Shown here: positions 9,566-19,588 of the stretch, piece by piece | How the letters are laid out: every line of letters begins with the position of its first letter | How positions within the stretch are numbered: the stretch's first letter is position 1 | NCBI RefSeq assembly: GCF_001469215.1 | Contig: NZ_LOFH01000004.1 | Location: 310,001-374,000, forward strand | Direction of reading: 5' to 3' | DNA from: Pseudoalteromonas sp. H105 | Lineage (GTDB): Bacteria; Pseudomonadota; Gammaproteobacteria; Enterobacterales; Alteromonadaceae | Length of the DNA: 64,000 nt | Made by a program: the position numbers and the translations under genes | The notes under the pieces: generated by a model | The model's input: the letters and a program-made list of their open reading frames with translations, nothing else | The model's database searches: none | What the model was told of the DNA's origin: nothing

Positions 9566-12451
9566 TTATTCAAATACCTTATCTACAGCCAACACTTCAA
9601 TGTTTTTCGCAGGAATAGATAATTTGTAATCAGCGATTACTTTATCTTCGGCAACGAGCTCTGCTGGTTTTTCTGCATTGTATACCATAGGTGACGTTTG
9701 CTCTGACGCTAAGCGTTTTTGCATATCTTTACCATCGCCTGTGATAAATACATAGTGAATGTCGTCTGTTTGTAAGTTTTCTTTTATTACGCGATTTACA
9801 TCAGCAAGGCTTAGTTTTTCAAGCTGGCTGGTCACGTAGTTAACAAACGTTTCAGTGTTATAAAACTCACTATCAAGCGCATAGCCTAACTGGCGGTTTT
9901 GGCTTGCAACCATTTGCGGCACAAAGTTGATTAAGAAGTTGCGTGTTGCATCAAAGTCTTTTTCTGTCATGCCATTTTTAATCAGCTTATCAAGTTCAAA
10001 TAACGCCGTACGTGTTGCAAAGTGTGCATCATTATTTGAACGTAATGGGCGCAACCATACTTGAAATATTTGCTCTGAGCGACCTAAATTAGCATCTGGT
10101 TTTGTTTGGAACATACCACGTGGGAAATACTCGATATACGCGTAATCACCATAGTTCATACCACGCGTTTGACGAATGCGTTCATACAAGTATGAGTTAG
10201 AGCTGCGGTGCTCACCAAAGTACGAGCGCACTAACCACAGTGCAGTCCAGTCTTCGCTACTGCGAATGGTATCAATTGGGAAACCAAATGAAACAGCGGT
10301 TGATTGCGCTGACTTTTCAACAATAGTGGCATGATGTCCTTTTAGAATAGGTGCATCTGGAATTGATAAACGACTCTCCTTCCCTTTTGGTAAATCGCTT
10401 AAATCAGCAAACATGGTTGTTTTAAGAGACTCTGGTACCGCACCAATTAGACCTACAGTTAATTTAGCCTGCGTGAACTCTTTGGCGTAAAACGCTTTTA
10501 CATCATCAAGTGTTAATGCTTCTAGGTCTGACAAGTCACCATAGTTGTAACTTTCATACGGATGACCTTGGTACAGCTTATGATAAAGTACTTCTTTACC
10601 TAGCTCTTCATCGTTAGAGGCTTTTAGGCCCGACTTAATGCCGTCAATCAGCTCTTTCTTTAAACGTTTAAAGTCATCTTCTCTAAAACCAGGATTAAGT
10701 AATTGCTCACTGACTAATGCATACCACTGCGAAGCATTATCTTTATGAACACGTCCTTGAAGTGAAATCATTTCTTTATCAATCTGATAACCAAAACTGC
10801 CTGCTAATGGATACAGTGCTGTTTTGATATCATTATAACTCTTAGATTCAGAGCCGCCTTGTGCCAGCATGGCAGCAGTCAATGCAGCCACCCCTTTTTG
10901 ACCTTTAGGATCAGCCGCAGCACCCGTGTGGAATAGCCAGTTAACGTCAATCAATGGTGAGCTATTGGTCTTATCAAGCACATTAAAGTGGCGCTCTTTC
11001 ACTGTTTGCTTGCTTGCAACTAGCGTATTTAGGTCAACGTCTTTTTCAAAACCGGCTATTTTATCAAGTGCCGACATGGTTACCGTTGTGCGGCCACTGT
11101 CAACAAAGTACTTGTTAGCAATATCTTGAATATCTTTGGCTGTAATACTGTCAGCGGTTGCGTACAGTTGATTAATTACTTCTGGATCGCGTTCAAAATG
11201 CATATAACTCGCAAGTGTCGATGCAATTGACTGAGATGAATCCAGGCCATTAATAAAGCTGTATTTTAAGTTAGATTTCAAATCAGCTAGCTTCTGGCTA
11301 TCAACTAACTCTGTGCGCGCTTTTGCATAAGTATTATTAATTGCATCACGGGCTTTAGCTAAATCGTCTTCGTTTTCTACTTTGACAAATACATGCAGTA
11401 AGCCCGGATCTTTTGTATCTGGGTTGTAGGTAAACATTTGGCTGGCAATTTGTTTATCAACCACTAACTCTTGGTAAAGCGCTGAGTTATTTGAAAAATA
11501 AAGCTGCGAGAGTAAATCCAATGCTGCACGGTCTTTTACCTCTGGCTTCCAAGCAGTGCCTTTATACGATACAAGCAACCAATGACCTGGCAGACCTTCG
11601 TTTTTCTCATGGATGTACTTAGCCGCTTGCTGTTTTGGTTCTGTAGGAATATCGGCAACATAATCGCCTTTTTGCCAGTTACCCCAATGCTTTTTAACCA
11701 TCGCCATGGTTTCTTTTGTATCAACATCGCCAACAATAATTAATGAAACATATTCTGGTTTGTAAAACTTCTCAAAAAACTCTTTACCATAGGCCATTTG
11801 ATCTGGCATAGCTTCAATGTCTTCAAAAAAGCCCATCGTGGTGTGTTTGTAGGTATGTTCTTCAAATGCTTCATTACGCACAGCTGAAAGTAACTTACGA
11901 ATGGGGCTGGCATTGTTTTTAAGGTATTCACCTTTAACGGTTAATGCTTCGGTACGAAATTGCTCTTCTGAATATTTTAAATTTTGGAAAATGTCGGCTT
12001 CAATCTCGAGTACTTTATCAAGATGCTGTTTCGAGAAGTTGAGGTGATAGTTGGTGTAATCATTTGTTGTATAAGCACGGTTATCAACACCTGAGTTTTT
12101 TAAAATATCTGAATACACATCTTGTGGAAACTTTTCAGACCCTTTAAACATCATATGTTCAAAAAAGTGCGCAAAACCCGTTTTACCCGCTTCCACCTCA
12201 TTACGTGAACCAACTGAAACAGGGATTTGCAATGAAACAACATCTGGGTAGTCAGTTTTAACTATCATCACACGCAAACCGTTATCTAGCTCTTCTAGAA
12301 CGTAGTCTTGTGAAAAGACACGATCGTTTGCAGTGTTTACAGAGTTTTGCTCTATTTCAACTTCTTTAACCATGGTTGTACTTTCATTGCTAGCACACCC
12401 GCTCAGTGCTAGCGTAACAGCTAGGCTCGTTGCTAATAATTTAAATCTCAT
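9566..12451 (-). CDS. M16 family zinc metallopeptidase, lipoprotein
   Basis: A pitrilysin/insulinase-type protease with two M16 halves in one chain of 961 residues. The lipobox LALSGC places the lipidated Cys at 19. The inverted zinc motif HFFEH is at residues 95-99 with the distal Glu in KGEYLKN near 175, so the N-terminal half is catalytic; the second half (from about 500) lacks the motif and is the inactive clamp usual in the family. It probably degrades peptides at the periplasmic face of a membrane. The start ATG at 12451 follows AGGGATAAC. It ends at a bidirectional terminator and is monocistronic. Confidence 0.93.
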   Translation of the reverse strand: MRFKLLATSLAVTLALSGCASNESTTMVKEVEIEQNSVNTANDRVFSQDYVLEELDNGLRVMIVKTDYPDVVSLQIPVSVGSRNEVEAGKTGFAHFFEHMMFKGSEKFPQDVYSDILKNSGVDNRAYTTNDYTNYHLNFSKQHLDKVLEIEADIFQNLKYSEEQFRTEALTVKGEYLKNNASPIRKLLSAVRNEAFEEHTYKHTTMGFFEDIEAMPDQMAYGKEFFEKFYKPEYVSLIIVGDVDTKETMAMVKKHWGNWQKGDYVADIPTEPKQQAAKYIHEKNEGLPGHWLLVSYKGTAWKPEVKDRAALDLLSQLYFSNNSALYQELVVDKQIASQMFTYNPDTKDPGLLHVFVKVENEDDLAKARDAINNTYAKARTELVDSQKLADLKSNLKYSFINGLDSSQSIASTLASYMHFERDPEVINQLYATADSITAKDIQDIANKYFVDSGRTTVTMSALDKIAGFEKDVDLNTLVASKQTVKERHFNVLDKTNSSPLIDVNWLFHTGAAADPKGQKGVAALTAAMLAQGGSESKSYNDIKTALYPLAGSFGYQIDKEMISLQGRVHKDNASQWYALVSEQLLNPGFREDDFKRLKKELIDGIKSGLKASNDEELGKEVLYHKLYQGHPYESYNYGDLSDLEALTLDDVKAFYAKEFTQAKLTVGLIGAVPESLKTTMFADLSDLPKGKESRLSIPDAPILKGHHATIVEKSAQSTAVSFGFPIDTIRSSEDWTALWLVRSYFGEHRSSNSYLYERIRQTRGMNYGDYAYIEYFPRGMFQTKPDANLGRSEQIFQVWLRPLRSNNDAHFATRTALFELDKLIKNGMTEKDFDATRNFLINFVPQMVASQNRQLGYALDSEFYNTETFVNYVTSQLEKLSLADVNRVIKENLQTDDIHYVFITGDGKDMQKRLASEQTSPMVYNAEKPAELVAEDKVIADYKLSIPAKNIEVLAVDKVFE

Positions 12452-12707
12452 TGTTATCCCTTGTTAGTTGAATATTTTTTTAGTTATAAAATTTTTATAC
12501 TCTAAGATTATGCAACAAACCAAGCCAATATAAGAGCCCTAGTACAATGAATTATGTAAACAGTTGTGTATTTACGACCGTCACTCCTCAAATAAACTTG
12601 AGATAATTTCATACTGATTGAGAAAGTTTCATCAAAAAAATCTATCTAGACGTCTAAATGGCTGCTATATTATTCGACACAGACAAAAAACAGCTGGAAT
12701 GAGGATT

Positions 12708-13664
12708 ATGGCTTTATCATTACAAGAGAAAATCGAAGATACCAATCAAGGTGTGTACTTAATTGGCACAACACCGCCACGCATTGGTACTGATAAAGCT
12801 CAACTTGAAACTATTGCGCAAAAGCTATTAGGCCGTTTACATGAAATTGAATACGACGGGGTGATTATTTATGATATTCAAGATGAAAGTAGCCGTACAG
12901 ATAAGCCGCGCCCTTTTCCTTTCAAACAGACTGTGGACCCTAGAGAATACAGCCATCTATTGCGTAATCTATCCGATCAAGACGTGATCACTTATAAAAG
13001 TGTTGCGCAGCGCGGTGAAGAAGAATTTAAAGCCTGGTTAGATGAAACCAAAACCCAGTTTGATTTAAAAAACCTAGTGCTTGTGGGTAGCCCATCATCT
13101 GAAGGTGATATCAAGTTAAGCTTACCAAATGCCTATAAAGTGTTAGAGCAACAGTCGGATGACTTCTTTTTAGGCGGCGTGACTATTGCTGAGCGCCACG
13201 CTAGTAAACGTAACGAACACGAACGCTTACTTGAAAAAACAGCACAAGGGTGCAAATTTTTCATCTCACAAGCTGTTTACAATGCCCAAGCTACAATTGA
13301 TTTAATAACCAGTTATGCACGCAGCTGTAAAGCACAAGGTATAAAACCGCAACGAATCATTCTGACGTTTACACCATGTGGCAGCGAGAAAACGTTAGAC
13401 TTTATGCAGTGGCTAGGGATTTCTGTACCGGAGGCCACAAAATGGCGTATGTTGGATTCTAACAATCCACTGAGTGAATCGGTGCGTATTTGCCGTGAAA
13501 ACTTAGACTTGATCTTACAAAGCTGTGCTCATTTAGATGTGCCATTAGGGCTAAACATTGAAAGCTTAACAAACCGTAAAGAAGAAATTGATGCATCAAT
13601 TAACCTTTACCGCTTGCTAAAGGCAACGATGGAATTAAATCTAGCTGAAAAGCAAATAGCTTAA
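12708..13664 (+). CDS. Methylenetetrahydrofolate reductase-like (MetF-fold) protein
   Basis: About 318 residues with features of the MetF TIM barrel: an opening strand (GVYLIGTTPPR), YDGVIIYDIQDESSRTDKPR resembling the folate/FAD-binding segment, a conserved GGVTIAERH and an FFISQAVYNA strand. It is divergent from E. coli MetF and belongs to a MetF-related family, so the substrate is uncertain; 5,10-methylene-THF reduction or another one-carbon reaction is possible. The upstream frame is open to 12618, but ATG 12708 (or 12699) best fits the homologous start. It is divergent from the M16 protease and not in an obvious operon. Confidence 0.7.
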   Translation: MALSLQEKIEDTNQGVYLIGTTPPRIGTDKAQLETIAQKLLGRLHEIEYDGVIIYDIQDESSRTDKPRPFPFKQTVDPREYSHLLRNLSDQDVITYKSVAQRGEEEFKAWLDETKTQFDLKNLVLVGSPSSEGDIKLSLPNAYKVLEQQSDDFFLGGVTIAERHASKRNEHERLLEKTAQGCKFFISQAVYNAQATIDLITSYARSCKAQGIKPQRIILTFTPCGSEKTLDFMQWLGISVPEATKWRMLDSNNPLSESVRICRENLDLILQSCAHLDVPLGLNIESLTNRKEEIDASINLYRLLKATMELNLAEKQIA

Positions 13665-13689
13665 GGCAAGCACCAAAGCCCAATAAGCA

Positions 13690-14667
13690 TTATGACTGGT
13701 TAGACAGTTTTAATGCTTGTTTATTTTTGTACATCTCTTGGTCTGCTTTATCTAACAGCGTCTCAAAGGGTTCTTTTTGCTGAGAATTAAAACTGTAACC
13801 AATACTTAAACTTAAACTTGGTAAATTCTTTTCAGCCAATGAAGTTTTATAACCTTTATGTATTTTATGAAGGACATTATCTATTAGCTGTTTATCGGTG
13901 ATTTGAATGACAGCGATAAACTCATCGCCACCTAAACGACCCACAATATCAGCATCTCGTAAACGCATTCGTAATGTGTCAGCCAATACAATGAGTGCAT
14001 TATCACCAACCTCATGACCGAACCTGTCATTTAGCTTTTTAAAGTCGTTTACGTCGATAAATAAGCAACATACATCAAAACCTAGCCGACTTGCTAAATT
14101 GATTTTTTGTTGTGCGAGTAAACTCAAAGCACGGCGATTATAAAGATTAGTTAACGGATCTAACATGGCAATCTCGCGCATTTGCACGAAATTGTTGACC
14201 ATTTCCAAATCATCTTCAACCATGTCTCTTAGTTGCTTAATTAATTCTAAGTAGTTGCGCTGGTAGTCTGTTTGCTCAAAATCCATTACACACAAGGTGC
14301 CGAATACCTCGCCATCAGGCCAGTGAATAGGTAACCCAAGGTATGATTCAAAACCATCCCGTGTCACTTCAGGGTTATCAAACCAATACGTCTCTTCTGT
14401 GGCATGTTTTTCATAAAGCGCACAGTTATCTGCGACCACTTTTTTACAAAATATATTAACATCATTAGGTATAAAAGTGCCTGCATCATACGGGTTCTCT
14501 TGTTGTTCGCTGGCAATCACTATTCGATAACCTGAATCAACCGATTGCACAATAAAACCAGCAGGAGCAGAAAACAGATCTGTCATTAAATCGACCGTTT
14601 TCTGCCACTTCTGTAAAGATATATGACTGTCTTTTTCTGAAAACATCCACTTATTTGTTTTAAACAT
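13690..14667 (-). CDS. GAF-GGDEF diguanylate cyclase
   Basis: Predicted to make cyclic di-GMP from two GTP. An N-terminal GAF-type sensor (about residues 25-160, with GLPIHWPDGEVFGTLCVMD) is followed by a short helix and a GGDEF domain: DPLTNLYNRRAL opening, RLGGDEF active loop near residue 244 and a C-terminal LSIGYS strand. No I-site RxxD is evident five residues before GGDEF (ADIVGRLGGDEF gives D but the Arg is displaced). There is no transmembrane segment, so it is cytosolic. The ATG at 14667 is preferred over GTG 14676. It stands downstream of the helicase gene by 43 bp on the same strand. Confidence 0.88.
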   Translation of the reverse strand: MFKTNKWMFSEKDSHISLQKWQKTVDLMTDLFSAPAGFIVQSVDSGYRIVIASEQQENPYDAGTFIPNDVNIFCKKVVADNCALYEKHATEETYWFDNPEVTRDGFESYLGLPIHWPDGEVFGTLCVMDFEQTDYQRNYLELIKQLRDMVEDDLEMVNNFVQMREIAMLDPLTNLYNRRALSLLAQQKINLASRLGFDVCCLFIDVNDFKKLNDRFGHEVGDNALIVLADTLRMRLRDADIVGRLGGDEFIAVIQITDKQLIDNVLHKIHKGYKTSLAEKNLPSLSLSIGYSFNSQQKEPFETLLDKADQEMYKNKQALKLSNQS

Positions 14668-14710
14668 GCTAAACACCCACGCTGACTACTTAAGATTAAG
14701 TATAAGAAAC

Positions 14711-15955
14711 TTATCGACGGCGGTTTGAACTTTTTTTACCTAAAATTCGCTTTTTATCACGGTCTTTTCGCGATTTATTCGTATTTTTACGGTTATCTTT
14801 AGGCTTTTTGTTTAGGTCGGGTTCATACCCTGTAAGCCATTGTGGCGTTAGGCGTGTATCTAAAAGAACTTCGATTTCTTCAAGCAGCCATTGCTCATCA
14901 AGGCTTACTAACGACATTGCAAGCCCTTGCTCACCTGCTCGTCCCGTTCGACCAATTCGATGAACGTAATCTTCTGCTATGTAAGGAAGCTCAAAGTTGA
15001 TTACGTATTTTAATGAAACAATGTCTAACCCTCGCGCAGCAACATCCGTTGCAACAAGCACACGAGTGGTTCCCTCTTTAAAGTGTTGCAATGCTCTATC
15101 ACGTGCCCCTTGTGATTTATCACCGTGAATGGACTCCGTTTTCAGCCCGTCTTTACACATTTCTTTGGCTAACTTGTCTGCCATTTGTTTGGTACGCGTA
15201 AAAATGAGCACTTGGCGCCAGTTTTTCATACCAATCATGTGCGATACGAGTTCACGTTTACGGTCCTCATCGACGGCATAAATAACTTGTTCAACTTCTA
15301 CCGCTGCCGAGTTGCGCTTATCGACTTCTACAAGTTTTGGATCCTTCAGTAACTTTTTACTTAGTTCAAACACGCTATCATCAAACGTGGCTGAAAATAA
15401 TAAAGTCTGACGGTCACTTGGCACATGGCGTAAAATACGCTTAATCTCATCAATAAAGCCCATATCCAGCATTCTATCCGCTTCATCAAACACCAATGAA
15501 TCCACACTTGATAGTGTAATACTGCCTTTAATAATGTGATCAAGTAAACGTCCCGGTGTAGCCACCACCACTTGTGCGTCTTTCATCGCTTTGACTTGAG
15601 GACCAATACTCGCACCACCATAGGCTAATGCGCCTTTGATATTAGTGCCATACGCATATTTTTCAAAGCTTGCAAATACTTGCTGGGCGAGTTCACGAGT
15701 TGGCGTTAATATTAAAACTCGTGCGGTGCCTTGCTCATCTTTTTTATCGCTGGTAATTAATTTATGCAGCAAAGGGAGTACAAAAGCAGCTGTTTTACCT
15801 GTGCCTGTTTGGGCGCTGCCCATCACATCGTTTCCAGCCAAAATGAGTGGGATTGTTTGTAGCTGAATAGCGGTAGGGCTTTGGTATTCAGTTAACTCAA
15901 GGCTTTTGAGTAGTAAAGGGTCAAGGTGAAGATCAGTAAACGTTGCAGCAGACAT
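14711..15955 (-). CDS. DEAD-box ATP-dependent RNA helicase, RhlE type
   Basis: RNA unwinding ATPase of ribosome assembly or mRNA turnover. Motifs in order: Q motif (YQSPTAIQLQTIP), Walker A AQTGTGKT (48-55), PTREL, TPGRLLD, DEAD (158-161), SAT, then in the second RecA domain VLIFTRTKQMADKL, ARGLD and HRIGRTGR. The tail after about residue 375 is short and very basic (KNTNKSRKDRDKKR), as in RhlE and related helicases that bind RNA non-specifically. The upstream frame is open through a TTG, but ATG 15955 gives the family N-terminus. RhlE is favoured over SrmB or DbpA (no DbpA RNA-binding domain), but the subgroup is not certain. Confidence 0.9.
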   Translation of the reverse strand: MSAATFTDLHLDPLLLKSLELTEYQSPTAIQLQTIPLILAGNDVMGSAQTGTGKTAAFVLPLLHKLITSDKKDEQGTARVLILTPTRELAQQVFASFEKYAYGTNIKGALAYGGASIGPQVKAMKDAQVVVATPGRLLDHIIKGSITLSSVDSLVFDEADRMLDMGFIDEIKRILRHVPSDRQTLLFSATFDDSVFELSKKLLKDPKLVEVDKRNSAAVEVEQVIYAVDEDRKRELVSHMIGMKNWRQVLIFTRTKQMADKLAKEMCKDGLKTESIHGDKSQGARDRALQHFKEGTTRVLVATDVAARGLDIVSLKYVINFELPYIAEDYVHRIGRTGRAGEQGLAMSLVSLDEQWLLEEIEVLLDTRLTPQWLTGYEPDLNKKPKDNRKNTNKSRKDRDKKRILGKKSSNRRR

Positions 15956-16011
15956 AAGATAAACTTGGAATGACAAATATTAGCATTATTGTACGCGCAA
16001 AACGCTTAACA

Positions 16012-16033
16012 AAAAAGGCGCTTACGCGCCTTC
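16012..16033 (-). terminator. Terminator of the DUF3581-like gene
   Basis: A 7-bp GC-rich stem (AAGGCGC/GCGCCTT, loop of four) is followed on the minus strand by TTTTTTG, just after the stop of the gene ending at 16060. Confidence 0.75.
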
Positions 16034-16059
16034 TTAGTGATGATTAAACTCTCGCTGAT

Positions 16060-16764
16060 TTAAGCAACAGGCTTAAGCGTTTCTTTACGTTCGTTATAAA
16101 ATGAAATCAAATCGTCAACAGTGTCTTGGCAATATTCTCGTATACCCGATACAACCATATGTTTTTCACCTGATCCCACTTTTTTGCCATTTTCGAGCAA
16201 ATTAAATCGCAATGTTATTTTACCGCGCTTACCTGCACATTCGAAATCAGGTTCAGCAAATTCTAATACAGGGGCTTTGATATCCAACGTATCGAGGTTA
16301 ATCAACATTGACTCATAAATAACCATCGGTCTAGCCGGGTTTATCATGACATCTTGTTTGCCCATAAGCGGAATGATCACATGAGGAAACGTGGTACCAG
16401 AAAACTCTACATAATTCTTTATCAGACTATTGGTCAGTGTTTCACACTGACTGGTTTTACCTTCACGCTTAACTTTCAGCATGACTTTTTCACCACTGGT
16501 GATATCAAATTCATCTGCACCTTGTGGAAACTCAAGTTTTGAGCTTTCATCTACCATGCCTGCAAACGTGAATTCCATTTTTTCACTGATACCGTACTTA
16601 CTTAATACCAACGAGAACAATAGATCTCCAGGTACACAAAATCGTTTTGCGTCTTTATCATGAAGCGGGTTGTAATCATCAGCTACGCACTTAGCAAAGC
16701 GGCAACCTTGTTCACGAGAAATAGAGATATAGTCAGCATGTTGCTGATAATAAGGACTTAACAT
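16060..16764 (-). CDS. DUF3581-like protein with hotdog/MaoC-like motif
   Basis: 234 residues. I recognise it as resembling the uncharacterised DUF3581 family of Alteromonadales and Vibrionales. The segment DDYNPLHDKDAKRF, followed by a Gly/Pro and a hydrophobic helix (VPGDLLFSLVLSKYG), resembles the active helix of MaoC-like hydratases (N-x-x-H-x-D), so a double-hotdog acyl-thioester binding fold is possible. This is inference from a motif, and catalytic activity is not established. No signal peptide or membrane segment. ATG start; monocistronic with its own terminator. Confidence 0.7.
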   Translation of the reverse strand: MLSPYYQQHADYISISREQGCRFAKCVADDYNPLHDKDAKRFCVPGDLLFSLVLSKYGISEKMEFTFAGMVDESSKLEFPQGADEFDITSGEKVMLKVKREGKTSQCETLTNSLIKNYVEFSGTTFPHVIIPLMGKQDVMINPARPMVIYESMLINLDTLDIKAPVLEFAEPDFECAGKRGKITLRFNLLENGKKVGSGEKHMVVSGIREYCQDTVDDLISFYNERKETLKPVA

Positions 16765-17280
16765 TGTTTGTTCACTGCTTAAACTGCTTATAACTTATCT
16801 ATACTACCAGATAAAATAATGAGAGAGGTCGAATCTGTTTAATTTTGTGTAACAAAATAAATGCTTGGTTTAATAAAGCTAAAAGATGAAGATAAATCAA
16901 CTTAAAAAAGTAAGTATCACTTACCCTATTTTACTAATCACGAACCAATTAAATAAATAGCCTACAATTAAATGTAGCAATTTGTACAAAGGGTTAACAA
17001 TCAACTAGAAATAGTTAACACTAACGACAGCAGTAGAGATGTTTTTAATCTAAATGAAGGTGTATTTTACGTCGTTTATTAGTGCCTTTATAATTACTTG
17101 TGTAACCCTTAATTAGTCAAAAATAGAGAACCTAAAAGGACCATTCGCTTTACTCTAAATATAATAACAAACAGCCTGAGTGAAATACTCTGTATGTTAC
17201 TAAAAAAAACTTAGACAAAAGGAACGTGAGCTTGTTTATTTTTTCTACATCCATTCTCGCGATTATTTAGGTAGTTTAAT
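16765..17280. other. AT-rich divergent intergenic region
   Basis: About 516 bases between the DUF3581-like gene and the DUF3019 gene. It must hold both promoters. I see no convincing ORF, RNA gene or long repeat; a 20-codon ORF at about 17054-17116 is too short to support. Confidence 0.45.
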
Positions 17281-17721
17281 TTGTTTTGCCTCACAGCCAT
17301 TAAAGCCATTGATGTAAAATACATCAATAAAAAAACATTATTGATCACATTATTATGTAGCGGCCTTTTTAGTGTCAGTAGCTTTGCACAGGCATCTGAT
17401 AAACCTTTTTTTAATGTCTCGCCGAAGGTGTGCATCATTGAATCACAAAACAAGTTCTGCGAATTTAATATTCAAGTAAATTTTACGCTCGCGCCTTTTA
17501 AAGAGCTATGCTTAGAAATAACGAACCGCCCTCATTATACCCAGTGCTACAACTCTCCAGGGCTTATTAATGAACATTTTAAATTAAAAACGACACACTC
17601 CATTATGGTTCAACTTATTGATCCCTTAGAAAATGTAGTGGTTAAAGAACAACAACTATCCATCGCTAACTATAAAGTAAGTGATTATCGTATAAAACGC
17701 CGCTTTGGCTGGAGTCTATAA
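17281..17721 (+). CDS. DUF3019 domain periplasmic protein
   Basis: A hydrophobic signal segment (TLLITLLCSGLFSVSSFAQA) is followed by a mature part of about 110 residues with four Cys (VCIIE, KFCEF, LCLEI, QCYN) and the DUF3019 pattern of beta strands. The function is unknown, but the family is often found beside two-component genes and MipA/OmpV proteins, exactly as here, suggesting a periplasmic accessory of the sensor. The only start codon before the signal peptide in frame is TTG at 17281, preceded by AGG; an ATG at about 17311 is out of frame. The stop TAA overlaps the response regulator ATG by one base. Confidence 0.7.
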   Translation: MFCLTAIKAIDVKYINKKTLLITLLCSGLFSVSSFAQASDKPFFNVSPKVCIIESQNKFCEFNIQVNFTLAPFKELCLEITNRPHYTQCYNSPGLINEHFKLKTTHSIMVQLIDPLENVVVKEQQLSIANYKVSDYRIKRRFGWSL

Positions 17722-18401
17722 TGCATCATATATTTGTTATTGAAGATGATCTCAAACTGGCAAAACTGATACATAAATTCCTTTTAAAGCAAGGTTACAC
17801 CGTTGACTTATTCAATACAGTACAAACCTACTATGATCATGAATGTACCTTTTTACCTACACTGATCATTTGTGATGTTATGTTACCTGATGGAAATGGG
17901 TTTGCACTGATAGAGCAGCTAAAAAACAACCACAACTGCCCTGTTATTTTTTTAACCGCGCTGGATTCTGTTCAATCACAAATAAAAGGGTTAGAGCTAG
18001 GTGCTTATGATTATTTAGTTAAGCCAATTAAACCTGAATTACTCTTAGCCAAAATTAAAAACATCATTAATCAACGTATAATCCCAGATGAACTTCAGCA
18101 AGACTTATCTGTAGACACTAACAAACGTGATGCAAAGTTTCTTAATACTTGGTTAGGCCTAAACGAAAGTGAATTTGAGATTATTTCATTTTTAGCAAAC
18201 AATGCACCTCAAACAGTATCGCGAGAGTTATTGTTTAAACAAGTAATAGGGAGAGAGTATGACGGCCTAGATAGAGCGATTGATTTAAAAATTAGTCGAT
18301 TAAGGAAAAAACTAAAAGAACTATTTTCCGATAAAGAAGCATCTTTAGATATTAAGTCTGTTAGAGGAAAAGGCTATAGTTTGGATATTACTAAGTCATG
18401 A
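17721..18401 (+). CDS. OmpR-family response regulator
   Basis: Receiver domain with acidic pocket IEDD at residues 7-10, phospho-acceptor Asp52 in ICDVMLPDG, Thr/Ala in FLTALD and Lys in LVKPIKP. A C-terminal winged helix follows (LNESEFEIISFLANN, recognition region REYDGLDRAIDLKISRLRKKL). It should activate or repress genes when phosphorylated by the kinase encoded next, whose ATG overlaps its TGA (ATGA). The likely target includes the adjacent MipA/OmpV gene; that is an inference from the context. Confidence 0.93.
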   Translation: MHHIFVIEDDLKLAKLIHKFLLKQGYTVDLFNTVQTYYDHECTFLPTLIICDVMLPDGNGFALIEQLKNNHNCPVIFLTALDSVQSQIKGLELGAYDYLVKPIKPELLLAKIKNIINQRIIPDELQQDLSVDTNKRDAKFLNTWLGLNESEFEIISFLANNAPQTVSRELLFKQVIGREYDGLDRAIDLKISRLRKKLKELFSDKEASLDIKSVRGKGYSLDITKS

Positions 18402-19588
18402 ACCAACAGTTTTTAAAGTTATACATGATAATAACGGTTAGCTTAACGGCTTTAGTATTATCATTTGGCCAAATGTACAATTATTTTTTCTCAGCGCAAA
18501 CTCCTAGCCTTCAGCTTAGTGTTAACGAGTTTAGGAAATTAATTGACGAAAAAGATACGAGAGTGAAAAAGGTAAACGCCTCAGAGCTTATTTTATCGCC
18601 AGAGCTACAAACTAATTTTGAAAATGAAGGGATCCTCAGTGTTACTCTTGAAAACCAATCTTTTGTTTACTTAAAAGGGTTTAATAAACAAATATACAGA
18701 GTGGGTCCGGTTGAACTGATGCGCACCCCGCCAACAGACTGGGTTGTATTTATGGCTTTTTACTTATTACTTGGCGGCATTATTTTATTGTTTATAAGAC
18801 CCGTTTTTAGAGATTTAAGTCTACTTCAAAATGCAGCAAAATGTTTCAGTAAAAAGCCAGAAAAAATCATCCTACCAATCAAAAGTAATTCTTCAATTGC
18901 GCCACTTGCAGGGACGTTTACAGAAATGTCAGAGCGTATAGAAAGCTTTATTTTATTACACAGTGATTTATCACGGATCATATCCCATGAGATCCGAACG
19001 CCCCTTTCTAGAATGCGTTTTGCTCTTTCAATTTCAGAACTAGAACCTGATGAAAATAGTCAGATAGAACATGATATCGACGAAATCGAAGTACGACTCG
19101 AGCAATACCTTTCTTTTGCACGGCTCGAACATCAACAAACAGTGTTTAATCAAAAGAAAGTCAATCTAGCATCGCTCATAAATACTGAGATACACAAATT
19201 CAAACTCTACAAAGAGTTAGAATTTAAAGTAGACTTTCAAATAATTGACGCATGGTGCGAACATAGCTTTATGGCTATTGCAGTGCAAAATCTACTCATA
19301 AATGCGACCAAATATGCAAAGCACTCGATACAAATTAAAACTCGGAAGAGTAACGGTATTTATACTATTTATGTGACTGATGATGGCCCAGGTTTACCAC
19401 TTAATGCTAATGCATTGATTGAGCCATTTAAACAAGGTGAAGGTGATGTGCTAGCTAGTGGCTATGGCCTTGGGCTATATATTGTAGACAGGATTGCCAC
19501 GTGGCACGGAGGTAAAATAAACTTAACAAATCACACGACAAGTGGCGGCGCAAGAATATCGATACAATGGCCTAAAAATGATAAGTAA
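18398..19588 (+). CDS. Sensor histidine kinase of the DUF3019 cluster
   Basis: Inner-membrane kinase of 396 residues. TM1 is at about 10-30, the periplasmic sensor is only about 80 residues, TM2 at about 115-134, then a HAMP-like linker, HisKA with His197 (IISHEIRTPLSR) and HATPase (NLLINATKYAKHS, DDGPGLP, GYGLGLYIVDRIATWHGG). The kinase and its regulator share a four-base overlap. The short sensor domain is typical of PhoQ/PmrB- or CarS-like envelope sensors. The 3' end overlaps the convergent MipA/OmpV gene by 17 bases, so transcripts of the two run into each other. Confidence 0.92.
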   Translation: MNQQFLKLYMIITVSLTALVLSFGQMYNYFFSAQTPSLQLSVNEFRKLIDEKDTRVKKVNASELILSPELQTNFENEGILSVTLENQSFVYLKGFNKQIYRVGPVELMRTPPTDWVVFMAFYLLLGGIILLFIRPVFRDLSLLQNAAKCFSKKPEKIILPIKSNSSIAPLAGTFTEMSERIESFILLHSDLSRIISHEIRTPLSRMRFALSISELEPDENSQIEHDIDEIEVRLEQYLSFARLEHQQTVFNQKKVNLASLINTEIHKFKLYKELEFKVDFQIIDAWCEHSFMAIAVQNLLINATKYAKHSIQIKTRKSNGIYTIYVTDDGPGLPLNANALIEPFKQGEGDVLASGYGLGLYIVDRIATWHGGKINLTNHTTSGGARISIQWPKNDK

